Shown here: positions 8,062 to 16,867 of the stretch, in pieces
How positions within the stretch are numbered: the first letter of the stretch is position 1
Layout of the letters: each line of letters starts with the position of its first letter
DNA from: Nitrospirota bacterium
GTDB lineage: Bacteria; Nitrospirota; Thermodesulfovibrionia; Thermodesulfovibrionales; UBA1546
Direction: 5' to 3'
Assembly: GCA_016208915.1 (NCBI GenBank)
Contig: JACQXE010000048.1
Location: 1 to 48,816 of the forward strand
DNA: 48,816 nt
Made by a program: the position numbers and the translations under genes
Notes under the pieces: generated by a model
The model's database searches: none
What the model saw: the letters and a program-made list of their open reading frames with translations, nothing else
What the model was told of the DNA's origin: nothing

Positions 8062-8392
8062 GGCAGGATTTACCTTTCTTGAGATAATGATCTCTCTCGC
8101 AATAATAGGGGGACTTCTTATCACGCTTATCTATACGCTCAATTATCATTTTGGGTTGGCAGAAAGGCACGAGACTGTTACTGTAGCGTCTTTTCTGGCG
8201 AGGGAGAAGATTATAGAAGCAGAGAAATCCCTGAAGGATTCGAGTGGCGTATTCCCTGAGCCATATTCTAAATATTACTATGAGGTAAACATAAAAGAAG
8301 CTGCTTATGCCGGCATGTCAGAGATTTCTGTAATTGTCAGGGGCGATAAGGAAAAGATAATATTCAGCAAACTTGTGAGCGCTATGAAATGA
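8051..8392 (+). CDS. gspI: Type II secretion minor pseudopilin GspI
   Basis: This 113-residue minor pseudopilin is part of the GspH-I-J-K tip complex of the T2SS pseudopilus. The leader MKAKAG is followed by FTFLEIMISLAIIGGLLITL with Glu at mature position 5. The downstream ASFLAREKIIEAE stretch resembles the conserved alpha-helix of GspI. It starts inside the last 11 bases of gspH and ends in an ATGA overlap with gspJ, so translation is coupled along the operon. Confidence 0.88.
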   Translation: MKAKAGFTFLEIMISLAIIGGLLITLIYTLNYHFGLAERHETVTVASFLAREKIIEAEKSLKDSSGVFPEPYSKYYYEVNIKEAAYAGMSEISVIVRGDKEKIIFSKLVSAMK

Positions 8393-8991
8393 AAGGCCTG
8401 AGATTAAGGAGCGCGGCAGGAGGTTTCACACTTCTAGAGGTATTAATTGCATCTGTACTTCTCTCTTTAATCCTCGGAGCGCTTTACAGTACATTTTTCC
8501 TCTCGCATAAGGCTGTGCAAGGACTTGATGAATCTATGCTAAGGCTTCAGGAGTGCAGAGGAGTTCTCGACATGCTGAGGAGAGAAATAGACGCCTCTTT
8601 TTACAGGGATGGGGATAAAAATACCATATTCAGGATTGATGACAGGGATATGTATGGCAAGCAGGCATCTCGTATTACTTTCACAGGATTTTCTTCTGTC
8701 ATGCCCGGGGTCACTGAGATGAGATACTATATAGAAGAGTCCGGGGATAAGCTGACTCTTTACAAGGGTATTTTAACGCCTTTCAGTATCAAGGAAAAGA
8801 TACAGGAGTCGGATTTGGTAGAGGATGTAGAGGAATTTCTGATAGAGGCAAGAGAGGGTGACAAGTGGGTCAGGACATGGGATTCTGCGCTTTTGCACAG
8901 CCTGCCTGAAGAAGTAAAAATAACAGTAAAGATTAAAGTAAAGGATAAGAAAGTCCTGCTTAGCGTCAGGGCAAGACCGATGATAAAATGA
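8389..8991 (+). CDS. gspJ: Type II secretion minor pseudopilin GspJ
   Basis: The 200-residue pseudopilin has a leader ending in Gly-Gly and a mature start FTLLEVLIASVLLSLILGAL. The segment LQECRGVLDMLRREIDASFY matches the GspJ family helix that follows the transmembrane part. It forms the pseudopilus tip with GspI and GspK. The start overlaps the gspI stop as ATGA, and the end overlaps the gspK start the same way. Confidence 0.9.
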   Translation: MKGLRLRSAAGGFTLLEVLIASVLLSLILGALYSTFFLSHKAVQGLDESMLRLQECRGVLDMLRREIDASFYRDGDKNTIFRIDDRDMYGKQASRITFTGFSSVMPGVTEMRYYIEESGDKLTLYKGILTPFSIKEKIQESDLVEDVEEFLIEAREGDKWVRTWDSALLHSLPEEVKITVKIKVKDKKVLLSVRARPMIK

Positions 8992-9899
8992 AAAGCCTCA
9001 GGATCTTTGATTTTAAATTTCTGGTTATGAATTCCAAGAAGGGAATGGCGCTTATTCTGACTTTAATGATTCTTGCGCTTATCACAGCCATGGTCACTGA
9101 GTTTGCTTATGGGGTTTATACAGGCACGAACATCCTCCATAACTGGTATGAATCCCAGAGGCTGTCTTTTTATGCAGGCTCAGGTGTGAATGTAGCAATA
9201 AATTTAATATCTGATACCTTGGCAAACAGCAGTTATACGCCCGGCTTTTTTGATGCTAAGTTTGATGGACAATCGCAAGACAATGATGGCGAGGTACTGA
9301 TAAGGATAGAAGATGAGAATTCAAAGTTCAATGTGAATACGATTGTTGACTCGATAGGAACTGTGAATGACGGGGCATATAAATCCTTCAGGAGGCTTTT
9401 GTCAAATCTGCGTATTGATGAAAATATAGCTGATTATGTTGCAGACTGGATAGACCCTGATACTGAGGAGAGGCTGAGCGGTTCTGAATACAGGACAAAA
9501 AATGCACCTCTTTACAATGTTGGTGAATTGATGTTTATAAAGGGGATTGATACCACTGTATATGAAAAACTCTTTCCATATGTTACTGTGTATGGAAATG
9601 GCCGTATAAATATAAATGGCGCTGAAAAACCTGTGCTTATTTCTCTGTCGAATGATATAACTGATGAACTTGCCCAGAGGGTAATTGATTACCGGAGGTT
9701 TACACCCTTTGAAGAGAAAATTCAGCTTCAGAAGGTTATAGGTTTTGACCTTTTAGTCTATGGTCCTATAAGTGGTAAGATAACTGTAAAAGGGGGAGCC
9801 TTCTATGTAAGGTCAATTGCTTCTTCAGGCGGGATAAAGAGAATCATAGAGGCTGTTATAGGAATGAACAGGGATATAAAATACTGGAGAGAGAGTTGA
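8988..9899 (+). CDS. gspK: Type II secretion minor pseudopilin GspK
   Basis: GspK is the large, bulky tip pseudopilin of the T2SS. The 303-residue protein has a prepilin-like N-terminus, KKG followed by MALILTLMILALITAMV. It then has the ENSKFNVN segment and helix-hairpin-helix-like repeats (for example YNVGELMFIKGI, about 180-191) typical of the family. The ATG at 8988 overlaps the gspJ stop. An in-frame ATG at 9027 would give a more usual short leader of MNSKKG. As in other GspK proteins, the Glu5 of other pseudopilins is not present at the usual place. Confidence 0.92.
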   Translation: MKSLRIFDFKFLVMNSKKGMALILTLMILALITAMVTEFAYGVYTGTNILHNWYESQRLSFYAGSGVNVAINLISDTLANSSYTPGFFDAKFDGQSQDNDGEVLIRIEDENSKFNVNTIVDSIGTVNDGAYKSFRRLLSNLRIDENIADYVADWIDPDTEERLSGSEYRTKNAPLYNVGELMFIKGIDTTVYEKLFPYVTVYGNGRININGAEKPVLISLSNDITDELAQRVIDYRRFTPFEEKIQLQKVIGFDLLVYGPISGKITVKGGAFYVRSIASSGGIKRIIEAVIGMNRDIKYWRES

Positions 9900-10960
9900 T
9901 GCAGAAAATAGGCTTTATTGACATTGGCAGGGACTCCGCACTATATATCATAGAGAGAAAAGGGGACAGGTTTGAGTTTAAAACCCAAAAACACTTTCAT
10001 TGCAGTGATAATTATGAAATTTCTGTTCCTGAACTTCCTGATGGGGTAGATGAATTTTATCTGAGCCTTCCGTTGAGTGCCTTGGATTTCAGGCTTTTGG
10101 AACTGCCTTTCTCTGATGCGGAAAAGATACTCAATGTCCTGCCCTTTGAACTCGACAGCATTGTTCTCGAGGGAGCTGAAAGCATTATTTCTGACGGTAT
10201 TATACTTAACCATGGCAGCGGTAAAAGCAGAGTTCTTGCTGTTTTTGTAAAAAAGGCTGTTCTCAGCAGCATACTTGAGAAGTTAAGGAATTTTAATATC
10301 AATCCCAAGGTTGTGACATCTATAGAACTCAGCCGGGTTATTAAGGATTTTTCTCCTGATAAGCTGCTGAATCCTGTTCAGACAGACCAGAAGGAGAGGG
10401 CAGATATTGCTATAGAAGAAATAAAGAAAAGCACGATTAACCTGAGGCGCGGAGAGTTTTTATATACAGGGGATACTGAGAGGATAATAAAATCTCTCAG
10501 GCAGATAATGGTTTTAGGCATCATAGCGCTTATGATATTTATTACGTCTTTTGTAATAAAAACAGTTGTTGCCAAAAGAGAGCTCTCGTTCATAAACAGG
10601 GATATTCAGAAGATTTATTCCGATATCTTTCCTGAGGACAAAAATAAATTTTCAGGGTTATACCAGTTTAAATCAAAGATGAAGGCGCTGAAAGATAAAG
10701 AAACCTATCTTGCCGGGATATCTCCGCTTAATCTCCTGCTTGGGATTTCCAATATCAACAGAGGCAATATCTTTTTCAGCGAGATTGCAATGGACAGTGA
10801 TAAGGTTACGCTTAAGGGCGAAGCCTCAGCCTTCAGCGATGTGCAGAATATCAAGAATGTCCTCGCTGATATTCTGGATGATGCAAATATCGCTGATTCA
10901 AAGACATCAGTACAGGGCAAAGTACTGTTTACAATAACAGGAAGGGAGAAGAAAGGTTGA
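9899..10960 (+). CDS. gspL: Type II secretion inner-membrane platform protein GspL
   Basis: The roughly 353-residue bitopic protein has a cytoplasmic actin-like domain (about 1-190; starts with MQKIGFIDIG), one membrane helix near residues 205-222 (IMVLGIIALMIFITSFVIK), and a periplasmic ferredoxin-like domain. GspL couples the GspE ATPase to the platform. The ATG at 9899 shares its first base with the gspK stop (TGATG). A TTG three bases earlier is possible. The end overlaps the TTG start of gspM. GspE itself must be encoded elsewhere. Confidence 0.88.
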   Translation: MQKIGFIDIGRDSALYIIERKGDRFEFKTQKHFHCSDNYEISVPELPDGVDEFYLSLPLSALDFRLLELPFSDAEKILNVLPFELDSIVLEGAESIISDGIILNHGSGKSRVLAVFVKKAVLSSILEKLRNFNINPKVVTSIELSRVIKDFSPDKLLNPVQTDQKERADIAIEEIKKSTINLRRGEFLYTGDTERIIKSLRQIMVLGIIALMIFITSFVIKTVVAKRELSFINRDIQKIYSDIFPEDKNKFSGLYQFKSKMKALKDKETYLAGISPLNLLLGISNINRGNIFFSEIAMDSDKVTLKGEASAFSDVQNIKNVLADILDDANIADSKTSVQGKVLFTITGREKKG

Positions 10961-11463
10961 CGGCATATTTCAGAGACAGAAGAATTTTGTACCTTTCTGT
11001 CATGTTAGCAGTCCTGTTCATATCAGCGATTGCAGTTATAAGAATCCATTCGTCGGAAATAAAAGAACTTGACAGCTTAAGGGGCCGGCAGAAAGAGATA
11101 GTAATGCTTAAAAATGAGTTTTTCCCTCTCAGGACAAGGATAGATGCCTTAGAAAGAAAAAAAAGTCTGACAAAGGTAAACGGTGTTGTTTCTGCTGTTG
11201 AGGATATATTTTCCACTCTCGGACTGAGGAGTAAGATCAAATCAATTAAGCCTCTCGGCAGCAGGGATGTATCAGGTGAAATTGAGGAGGATGCAGAGGT
11301 GACTGTAGAGAAAATTACGATGAATGAGATAGTAAATCTTTTTTACAGGATTGATAATGCGCCAATCCTGCTGGTATTGAAAAAGGCAGATATCAAGACA
11401 TCCTTTGAAAGGCCTGAACTCCTGAATCTTACCATAATGATCTCACTCGTTCATGGAAAATAG
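10957..11463 (+). CDS. gspM: Type II secretion protein GspM
   Basis: This 168-residue inner-membrane protein has one N-terminal membrane helix (about 12-29), a coiled region (HSSEIKELDSLRGRQKEIVM) and a C-terminal periplasmic domain. That is the layout of GspM, the GspL partner. The start is a TTG that overlaps the gspL stop as TTGA, preceded by GGGAGAAGAAAGG. Sequence conservation in GspM is low, so the call leans on order and topology. It ends 11 bases inside the next gene. Confidence 0.8.
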   Translation: MTAYFRDRRILYLSVMLAVLFISAIAVIRIHSSEIKELDSLRGRQKEIVMLKNEFFPLRTRIDALERKKSLTKVNGVVSAVEDIFSTLGLRSKIKSIKPLGSRDVSGEIEEDAEVTVEKITMNEIVNLFYRIDNAPILLVLKKADIKTSFERPELLNLTIMISLVHGK

Positions 11464-12253
11464 AGTACGTTCTTTATCCTTCATCTTTGTTCCCATAGTC
11501 TTAATCTTCATTGCTATCTTGTTTTTGTGGATAGCTTTAGTTCAGGAACCTAAGATAGCTGAAATAATAAATGGTCTGACCAGCGAAAATGTTAAAGTGG
11601 AGATGAAAGGATTTAAAAGAGGATTATTTTTCAATATCAGCATGGACAGGCTGACATTGAAAGGCAGGGGTGAAGAGATTATTTGTATTGAAGATATTTC
11701 AGTAAGGATAAATCCCTTATACCTTTTTTTGCTCAGGATTAAAGCTTCTTTTGCCGGGAAGATTCAGAATGGTCTTGTCGCTGGAGTTATTAGTATCAAC
11801 AGTAATAAAAGGCTGATGAAAATTAAAATTGATAATGCTGATATAAAAGATATAGGACTTTTTGCCAAGATAGGCATTCAGGGCACAGGCATTCTTAATG
11901 CAAGGTTAAGAATGGAGAATAATAGCGGAGAGATAAAGTTTGGCATTGAAAATGCCAAACTTGAGACAGCAAACTTTTCAGGCATAAGCGTGCCGATAAA
12001 TCTATTCAATAAGATAAAAGGATTGGTGACTATAAACGGCAATGTAGCTGAGATTAATTCCGTCAGCCTTGAAGGCGCTGATGTGTATGGCCGTGTAAAA
12101 GGTACAATTAAAAATAATGTTGCTGATCTGAATCTGGAGCTTATGCCAGAGGCTTCTGCTCGGAATAATTTTTTTGTATTATCGCTGATAGATAAATATC
12201 AGGTCTCTCCCGGATATTATGTTATTCCGATAAAGACAAGACTTTCTTTTTGA
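11453..12253 (+). CDS. gspN: Type II secretion protein GspN-like
   Basis: The 266-residue protein has one N-terminal membrane helix (FIFVPIVLIFIAILFLWIAL, about 10-29) and a periplasmic domain rich in beta-strand patterns resembling AsmA-like or GspN proteins. GspN is an accessory T2SS component found at the end of such operons in deltaproteobacteria and relatives. Its role is poorly defined. It overlaps gspM by 11 bases. It is the last gene of the run, followed by repeat copy B. Confidence 0.72.
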   Translation: MENRVRSLSFIFVPIVLIFIAILFLWIALVQEPKIAEIINGLTSENVKVEMKGFKRGLFFNISMDRLTLKGRGEEIICIEDISVRINPLYLFLLRIKASFAGKIQNGLVAGVISINSNKRLMKIKIDNADIKDIGLFAKIGIQGTGILNARLRMENNSGEIKFGIENAKLETANFSGISVPINLFNKIKGLVTINGNVAEINSVSLEGADVYGRVKGTIKNNVADLNLELMPEASARNNFFVLSLIDKYQVSPGYYVIPIKTRLSF

Positions 12254-12274
12254 TCTCCAAAAAAGCTGCCATGG

Positions 12275-12394
12275 GGGGACAATCCTCTCGCTCATTCTCG
12301 GTCGTTCCGACCTCCGAGGTATTTTGCCTCTTAATTATTCATATTTTATAGTATAGGAATATCGGCAAAATAATGCCGCTCAAAGACAGTCCCC
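12275..12394. repeat. Intergenic repeat, copy B
   Basis: The segment is bounded by GGGGAC (12275-12280) and GTCCCC (12389-12394). It holds several small hairpins: GGTCG TTC CGACC near 12300, GAGG TATTTT GCCTC near 12316, and CGGCA AAATAA TGCCG near 12363. It shares CGCTCATTCTCGGTCG, TTTTGCCTCTT, GGAATATCGGCAAAATAA and CCGCTCAAA with copy A at 1528-1721, in the same order. It lies between the convergent gspN and RF-like genes. Confidence 0.7.
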
Positions 12395-12419
12395 TCCTGT
12401 CATGTGAATAGAATAAGTG

Positions 12420-12842
12420 TTAGCCCTCAACAATATCAAATTTCCCTGATCTCAATCTTTTTTTCTCAGATACCATCCGTTTTTCAGCGAGCATCTTTTC
12501 CTTTGCCCTCTTTGAGCGTTTCCTTTTCTGACGCCTGATTTTTTCTATCCGTTTTCTTTCCTCGCTCTCTTTTCCTCTTATGAACTGATCGATCTTGTTT
12601 ACGAGAAGTACCCGCGCACGATAACGGTTTAATCCCTGAGAGCGTTCCTCCTGGCATTTAACCTCAATCCCTGTTGGAATATGCTTGAGATAAACACATG
12701 TAGCAACCTTATTGACATTCTGTCCGCCCTTTCCGCCTGAACGGACAAACGTTTCCTGAATATCCTCTTCGCGGATATTCAGGGCTGCCATCCTTTCCCT
12801 GAGTTCTGTTTCTTTTGTTTGATTAACAGGGAATATGCTCAT
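12420..12842 (-). CDS. Release-factor-like GGQ domain protein (ArfB/RF-H type)
   Basis: This 140-residue protein has only the catalytic RF-1 domain of class I release factors. The peptidyl-tRNA-hydrolysing loop reads [12 protein letters not shown] with GGQ at residues 39-41. It is followed by [20 protein letters not shown], and a long lysine/arginine-rich tail from about residue 88. No codon-recognition domains are present, so it probably rescues stalled ribosomes, as ArfB (YaeJ) does, with the basic tail entering the mRNA channel. Whether it is a true ArfB orthologue is not decided here. It stands alone between convergent gspN and a divergent metallopeptidase gene. Confidence 0.85.
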   Translation of the reverse strand: MSIFPVNQTKETELRERMAALNIREEDIQETFVRSGGKGGQNVNKVATCVYLKHIPTGIEVKCQEERSQGLNRYRARVLLVNKIDQFIRGKESEERKRIEKIRRQKRKRSKRAKEKMLAEKRMVSEKKRLRSGKFDIVEG

Positions 12843-12937
12843 ATGAAGACCGTGGATTTTGGGTTTTTAGTCATCGGGTAAAGTTTACCCTTTCTTATAT
12901 GTTTAGCTCAATAGATCATTTTTTGTACAATAGAAGC

Positions 12938-13315
12938 ATGAGCTACAGCGTAAGCAGAGAACGCTTTGAAATGCTTGCTGAAGAGGCTGTTGAAAATCTG
13001 CCTGGTGAATACAGGAAATATTTTACGAATATCACAATCACCATCGAAGATTATCCAACTGGGGGAGAGGCAAAGAAATTGAACGTAAGAAGAGGTTGTC
13101 TGCTTGGGCTTTTCAGCGGAGTCCCCTATCCATCAAAAGGAGGATTCTTCAATATCCCTTATCCCATGACTGACAGAATAATCCTGTATCAGAAAAACAT
13201 CGAGGATATCTGTGCATCCGAAGCGGAACTTATCGAGCAGATACGAAAGACCCTTATCCATGAGTTCGGCCATTATTTCGGGCTCTCAGAGAGAGACCTA
13301 AGAGAGTATGAATAA
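12938..13315 (+). CDS. Zincin-like metallopeptidase family protein
   Basis: The roughly 125-residue protein carries a zinc-binding HEFGHYFGL motif (HExxHxxG) close to its C-terminus and a following acidic stretch. It fits the small zincin-like family (PF06262 type) found in many bacteria, whose function is mostly unknown. The N-terminal SRERFEMLAEEAVENLPGEY pattern is typical and suggests the ATG at 12938. An earlier in-frame ATG at 12899 would add 13 residues that look unlike the family. It sits just upstream of the mraZ promoter and is not obviously part of the dcw operon. Confidence 0.8.
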   Translation: MSYSVSRERFEMLAEEAVENLPGEYRKYFTNITITIEDYPTGGEAKKLNVRRGCLLGLFSGVPYPSKGGFFNIPYPMTDRIILYQKNIEDICASEAELIEQIRKTLIHEFGHYFGLSERDLREYE

Positions 13316-13402
13316 AAAAATATTTTATTATCCCTGCATATAGTGGTATTATCTGTAGCAAGCACAAAATATAGATAAGCCTCAATTTTATTATTTTTCC
13401 CC

Positions 13403-13431
13403 TTGACAACCCATGCCATAAGCTCTATATT
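13403..13431 (+). promoter_or_regulatory. Promoter of the division and cell wall (dcw) cluster
   Basis: TTGACA (13403-13408, perfect) and TATATT (13426-13431, five of six to TATAAT) are separated by exactly 17 bases. This is the best sigma-70-type promoter seen in the window. It lies directly upstream of the MraZ operator repeats and mraZ. Confidence 0.75.
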
Positions 13432-13432
13432 A

Positions 13433-13462
13433 GTGGGAGAAAGTGGAGGGAAGTGGAGGGGA
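13433..13462 (+). promoter_or_regulatory. MraZ operator: three 10-bp direct repeats
   Basis: Three in-phase 10-base repeats follow the -10 box without a gap: GTGGGAGAAA, GTGGAGGGAA, GTGGAGGGGA. MraZ is known to bind tandem GTGGG-type boxes spaced about one helical turn apart upstream of its own gene and repress it. Here the last repeat also supplies the Shine-Dalgarno for the ATG at 13464, so one block could serve transcriptional repression and translation start. Confidence 0.75.
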
Positions 13463-13463
13463 G

Positions 13464-13916
13464 ATGCCATCTTTTTCAGGTAAATATTATTATACAGTAG
13501 ACCCTAAAGGCAGAATAATCATTCCAGCTCCCTTCAGAGAAATCATATCTGCTAATTATGGTTCTAAGCTCTATCTTGCCAATGCTGCTTTTGACAAATG
13601 CCTGCATGTATATCCGCTTGAAGAGTGGGGCAAACTCGAAGAAAAATTGAGGACACTGCCAAAGTCTGCTGATGCAGTTAAATATTACATGAGAAGGGTT
13701 ATTGCATCTGCTGTTGAGATTGAACTTGACAAGCAGGGAAGGATTCTCGTTCCTGCTGCACACAGAGAAGATTCAGGCATAAACGGTGATGTGGCTATCG
13801 TGGGACAGATCGAGAAGATAGAATTGTGGGACAGGAAAGAGTGGGATGCTATGTTTGATCCTTCAAAGATAGATAAGAAGACTCTCGAAGAAAAACTTGA
13901 GGGCTATGGGCTTTAG
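13464..13916 (+). CDS. mraZ: Transcriptional regulator MraZ
   Basis: MraZ is a ring-forming DNA-binding protein with two AbrB-like (SpoVT) half-repeats that represses the dcw operon. The 150-residue product shows both copies: DPKGRIIIPAPFRE near the start and LDKQGRILVPAAHRE near residue 96. The start at ATG 13464 gives the canonical N-terminus MPSFSGKYYYTVD. A GTG at 13443 in frame would begin within the operator repeats and is rejected. It is the first gene of the cluster, 12 bases before rsmH. Confidence 0.95.
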   Translation: MPSFSGKYYYTVDPKGRIIIPAPFREIISANYGSKLYLANAAFDKCLHVYPLEEWGKLEEKLRTLPKSADAVKYYMRRVIASAVEIELDKQGRILVPAAHREDSGINGDVAIVGQIEKIELWDRKEWDAMFDPSKIDKKTLEEKLEGYGL

Positions 13917-13928
13917 AGGCTGTTTTAT

Positions 13929-14801
13929 ATGATTGTGATTCATCTCCCTGTCATGCTGAGGGAGGTGATTATGTTGCTTAGACCAAGATCTGGGGGGATT
14001 TATGTTGATGCAACAATCGGGTTTGGCGGACATTCTGAAGAAATACTCAGACACATCGGTGATGGCAGGCTTATCGGCATTGACAGAGATGAAGAGGCTC
14101 TAACTATGGCAATCAGAAGACTTTCAGATGAAAGGGTGATTGTTAAAAAGGGGAAATTCTCAGAGATTAAGCAAGTGATTACCGATGCAGGGGTAACCGG
14201 TGTGGACGGAATACTTTTTGATCTCGGCACTTCAATGTTGCATCTGAAGACCCCTGAAAGAGGGTTCAGTTTTCTCTCAGGAGAGAGGCTGGATATGAGG
14301 ATGGACAATAAACAGGCGCTGACAGCATGGAATATTGTCAATGAATATCCTGAAGATGATATAGAAAAAATCCTGCGTGAATACGGTGAAGAGAAATTCT
14401 CGCGCAGGATAGCAAAGGCAATAGCTATGCGCAGGGAAGAAAAGAATATAGACACGTGCGCTGAACTCTCAGACATTACATGGAGAGCATATAGAAAAAG
14501 GGGAAGAATACATCCTGCTACTAGGACATTTCAGGCATTGAGAATTGCTGTGAATGATGAACTCTGTGAACTCGAAAAAGGACTTGTTGCCTCGCTTGAT
14601 GTTCTAAAGAGCCAAGGGCGACTCTGCGCTATTTCATACCACTCTCTTGAGGACAGAATCGTTAAAAATTTTATGAGGAATAATCAGAAAGACGGAAGGT
14701 TAAATGTGATAACAAAAAAACCACTTGTCCCGTCATATGAGGAGATAAGGAAGAATCCCTCAGCAAGGAGCGCAAAACTCAGGGGGGCAGAAAGGATATG
14801 A
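13929..14801 (+). CDS. rsmH: 16S rRNA (cytosine-1402-N4)-methyltransferase
   Basis: RsmH (MraW) methylates N4 of C1402 in 16S rRNA. The 290-residue protein opens with the family's HLPVMLREVI. It has the SAM-binding motif DATIGFGGHSEEIL (about 25-38), the FDLGTSMLHLKTPERGFSF block and the C-terminal ISYHSLEDRIVKNFM stretch. Its place between mraZ and ftsL is the normal one in dcw clusters. The last four bases overlap ftsL as ATGA. Confidence 0.96.
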   Translation: MIVIHLPVMLREVIMLLRPRSGGIYVDATIGFGGHSEEILRHIGDGRLIGIDRDEEALTMAIRRLSDERVIVKKGKFSEIKQVITDAGVTGVDGILFDLGTSMLHLKTPERGFSFLSGERLDMRMDNKQALTAWNIVNEYPEDDIEKILREYGEEKFSRRIAKAIAMRREEKNIDTCAELSDITWRAYRKRGRIHPATRTFQALRIAVNDELCELEKGLVASLDVLKSQGRLCAISYHSLEDRIVKNFMRNNQKDGRLNVITKKPLVPSYEEIRKNPSARSAKLRGAERI

Positions 14802-15145
14802 CCTATATCTCTTACAGGAGCAGTTTTTCTTTTGTTGTCATACCGGTGGTCATAATCTTTCTTTTGCTTGGAGTCTTTTCCCTTATATGGCTCAGGTCGA
14901 ATGTAAAGGCGGTTGAATATGATATAGGTTTGCTGAGCAACAAGAGGATGGAAGTCCTTAAAGAGAGGAAGATGCTGATGGCTGAGAAGGCAAGCATCCT
15001 CGCAATACAAAATATAAAGCATGCGAACGATGGACAACTTGCAATGGTTTTCCCTGACAGGATTAAAGTGTTTTATGTAAAGAAGGGAGAAAATTCTGCT
15101 CCATACAGGGTTTCTATGGAAGAGAGAAATATCTCTAATCCATAA
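14798..15145 (+). CDS. ftsL: Cell division protein FtsL-like
   Basis: This 115-residue bitopic protein has one N-terminal membrane helix (about 13-30) followed by a charged periplasmic segment with heptad character (VEYDIGLLSNKRMEVLKERK, then MLMAEKASI). That is the FtsL/FtsB coiled-coil layout. FtsL recruits and activates the FtsW-FtsI septal synthase together with FtsB and FtsQ. Sequence conservation is weak in the family, so the call relies on topology and position between rsmH and ftsI. It overlaps rsmH by four bases. Confidence 0.8.
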   Translation: MTYISYRSSFSFVVIPVVIIFLLLGVFSLIWLRSNVKAVEYDIGLLSNKRMEVLKERKMLMAEKASILAIQNIKHANDGQLAMVFPDRIKVFYVKKGENSAPYRVSMEERNISNP

Positions 15146-15166
15146 CTCAGGCGGGATAAGGTATTA

Positions 15167-16867
15167 ATGAAAAAGAGGGCGATAATTATTAATACCGCAA
15201 TAATGTTTGGTTTTATTGCGGTATTTTTACGTCTTATAGGGCTGATGGTTATTAATCATGAACGCCTCTCTGAGATGGCAAAGATACAACAGCTCAAACA
15301 TGAGAACAAACAGGTAAGGCGCGGGACGATATTCGACAGGAGAGGACGCGAATTAGGAGTGAATCTTGAGATGGAGTCATTGTACTGCGACCCTGATGCA
15401 ATAGCCCATCCGCGGACAGCAGCCCATAACATTTCGAGGGCTACAGGGGAGAACCCTAATATAATACTCGCTAAGTTCTCACAGAAAGGAAGATTCGTGT
15501 GGTTGGAGAGAAAGCTGCAACCTGAGGTATCAGCGAAGATAAAAGGAATGAGCATGAAAGGGATCGGATTAATGCCTGATGCGAAGAGATTCTATCCGAA
15601 GGGAATGCTCGCATCACATGTTATTGGCGCGGTCGGAATTGATAATCAGGCGCTTGAAGGCGTCGAGCTGAAATATGACAAGTTTCTAAGAAATCGCGGG
15701 GGAAAGGTTCTGGTTGCGAGAGATGCAAGAGGAACGACCCTTTCAGACGGCGTTGAAATAGAATCAAAGGGAAACAATATTATCCTGACAATAGACGAGG
15801 GGCTGCAGTACATAGTTGAAAAAGAGATAGAAAGTGCAATGATCCGCTGGAATGCCTCTGCTGTGACTGCAATAATGATGAACCCGTTTACCGGCGAGGT
15901 ACTGGCCCTCGCAAACAGGCCTGCATATGATACAAACCAAATAATTAATGCAAGCAACAATGAAAAAAGGAACAGGGCAATAACAGACTGTTATGAGCCA
16001 GGGTCAACATTTAAGATCATCGTGGGCACAGCAGCTCTCGAAGAGGGAATTGTTGATCTGGACACTAAATTCGACTGCAGCAAAGGCTTCATAGCGGTTG
16101 GAGGCAAGGTGATACATGATGCGCACAAGCACGGAGTTCTTACTTTCAGGGAGGTTATACAGAAATCATCGAATGTCGGTTCTGTAATGATCGGTATGAA
16201 GCTCGGTAAAGAGAAGATATATGAATATGCAAAACATTTTGGGTTCGGAGAAAATACAGGCATTGACCTTCCCGGCGAAGTATCCGGTTGGATAAGACCT
16301 CCTGAGAAGTGGTCAGGCGTATCACTCGGCGCAATACCTATAGGACAAGAGGTAGCAGTTACCCCTCTCCAGATCCTGAGGGCATACTCGGCAATAGCAA
16401 ACGGGGGGATGCTCGTAACGCCTCATGTTGTTTCAGAGGTGCAATCTCCTGAGGGACATCTTGTCTATTCTTTTGTGTCTAAAGATAACAAGGCTGCTAT
16501 ATCGCAGAGGACTGCAGAGATATTTAAAGATATACTGAAGACTGTTGCAGAAGAAGGCGGAACCGGAACAGGCGCATCTGTCGAAGGAAACCAGGTTGCA
16601 GGAAAGACAGGAACTGCCCAGATGATAGATCCGAAGACCAAGAGATACTCAAGGGAAAAGTTTGTAAGTTCATTTGTGGGTTTTGTCCCTGCAGATAACC
16701 CGAAGATAGCGCTAATCGTGATTGTCTATGAACCAAAAGGACAGAATTATGGAGGTGTGGTTGCAGCGCCTGTTTTTAAGGAAATAGCAAGGCAGTCGCT
16801 TTCTTATCTCAATGTCCCGAGAGAAGATGCAGAAGGGAGGAACATTCTGGTTGTAGACAGGCGATGA
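15167..16867 (+). CDS. ftsI: Septal peptidoglycan transpeptidase FtsI (PBP3)
   Basis: The 566-residue class B penicillin-binding protein cross-links septal peptidoglycan. It has a membrane anchor at about 7-29, a dimerisation (pedestal) domain from about residue 50 (RRGTIFDRRGRELG), and a C-terminal transpeptidase domain. The active-site motifs are all present: STFK with Ser280, SSN at 334-336, and KTG at 480-482. No C-terminal PASTA domain is seen, which separates it from the sporulation type. It overlaps murE as ATGA. Confidence 0.95.
   Translation: MKKRAIIINTAIMFGFIAVFLRLIGLMVINHERLSEMAKIQQLKHENKQVRRGTIFDRRGRELGVNLEMESLYCDPDAIAHPRTAAHNISRATGENPNIILAKFSQKGRFVWLERKLQPEVSAKIKGMSMKGIGLMPDAKRFYPKGMLASHVIGAVGIDNQALEGVELKYDKFLRNRGGKVLVARDARGTTLSDGVEIESKGNNIILTIDEGLQYIVEKEIESAMIRWNASAVTAIMMNPFTGEVLALANRPAYDTNQIINASNNEKRNRAITDCYEPGSTFKIIVGTAALEEGIVDLDTKFDCSKGFIAVGGKVIHDAHKHGVLTFREVIQKSSNVGSVMIGMKLGKEKIYEYAKHFGFGENTGIDLPGEVSGWIRPPEKWSGVSLGAIPIGQEVAVTPLQILRAYSAIANGGMLVTPHVVSEVQSPEGHLVYSFVSKDNKAAISQRTAEIFKDILKTVAEEGGTGTGASVEGNQVAGKTGTAQMIDPKTKRYSREKFVSSFVGFVPADNPKIALIVIVYEPKGQNYGGVVAAPVFKEIARQSLSYLNVPREDAEGRNILVVDRR

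Noticed and set aside
13443-13463. GTG start for mraZ at 13443
   Set aside because: It would translate the operator repeats. The ATG at 13464 gives the standard MraZ N-terminus and has a Shine-Dalgarno.
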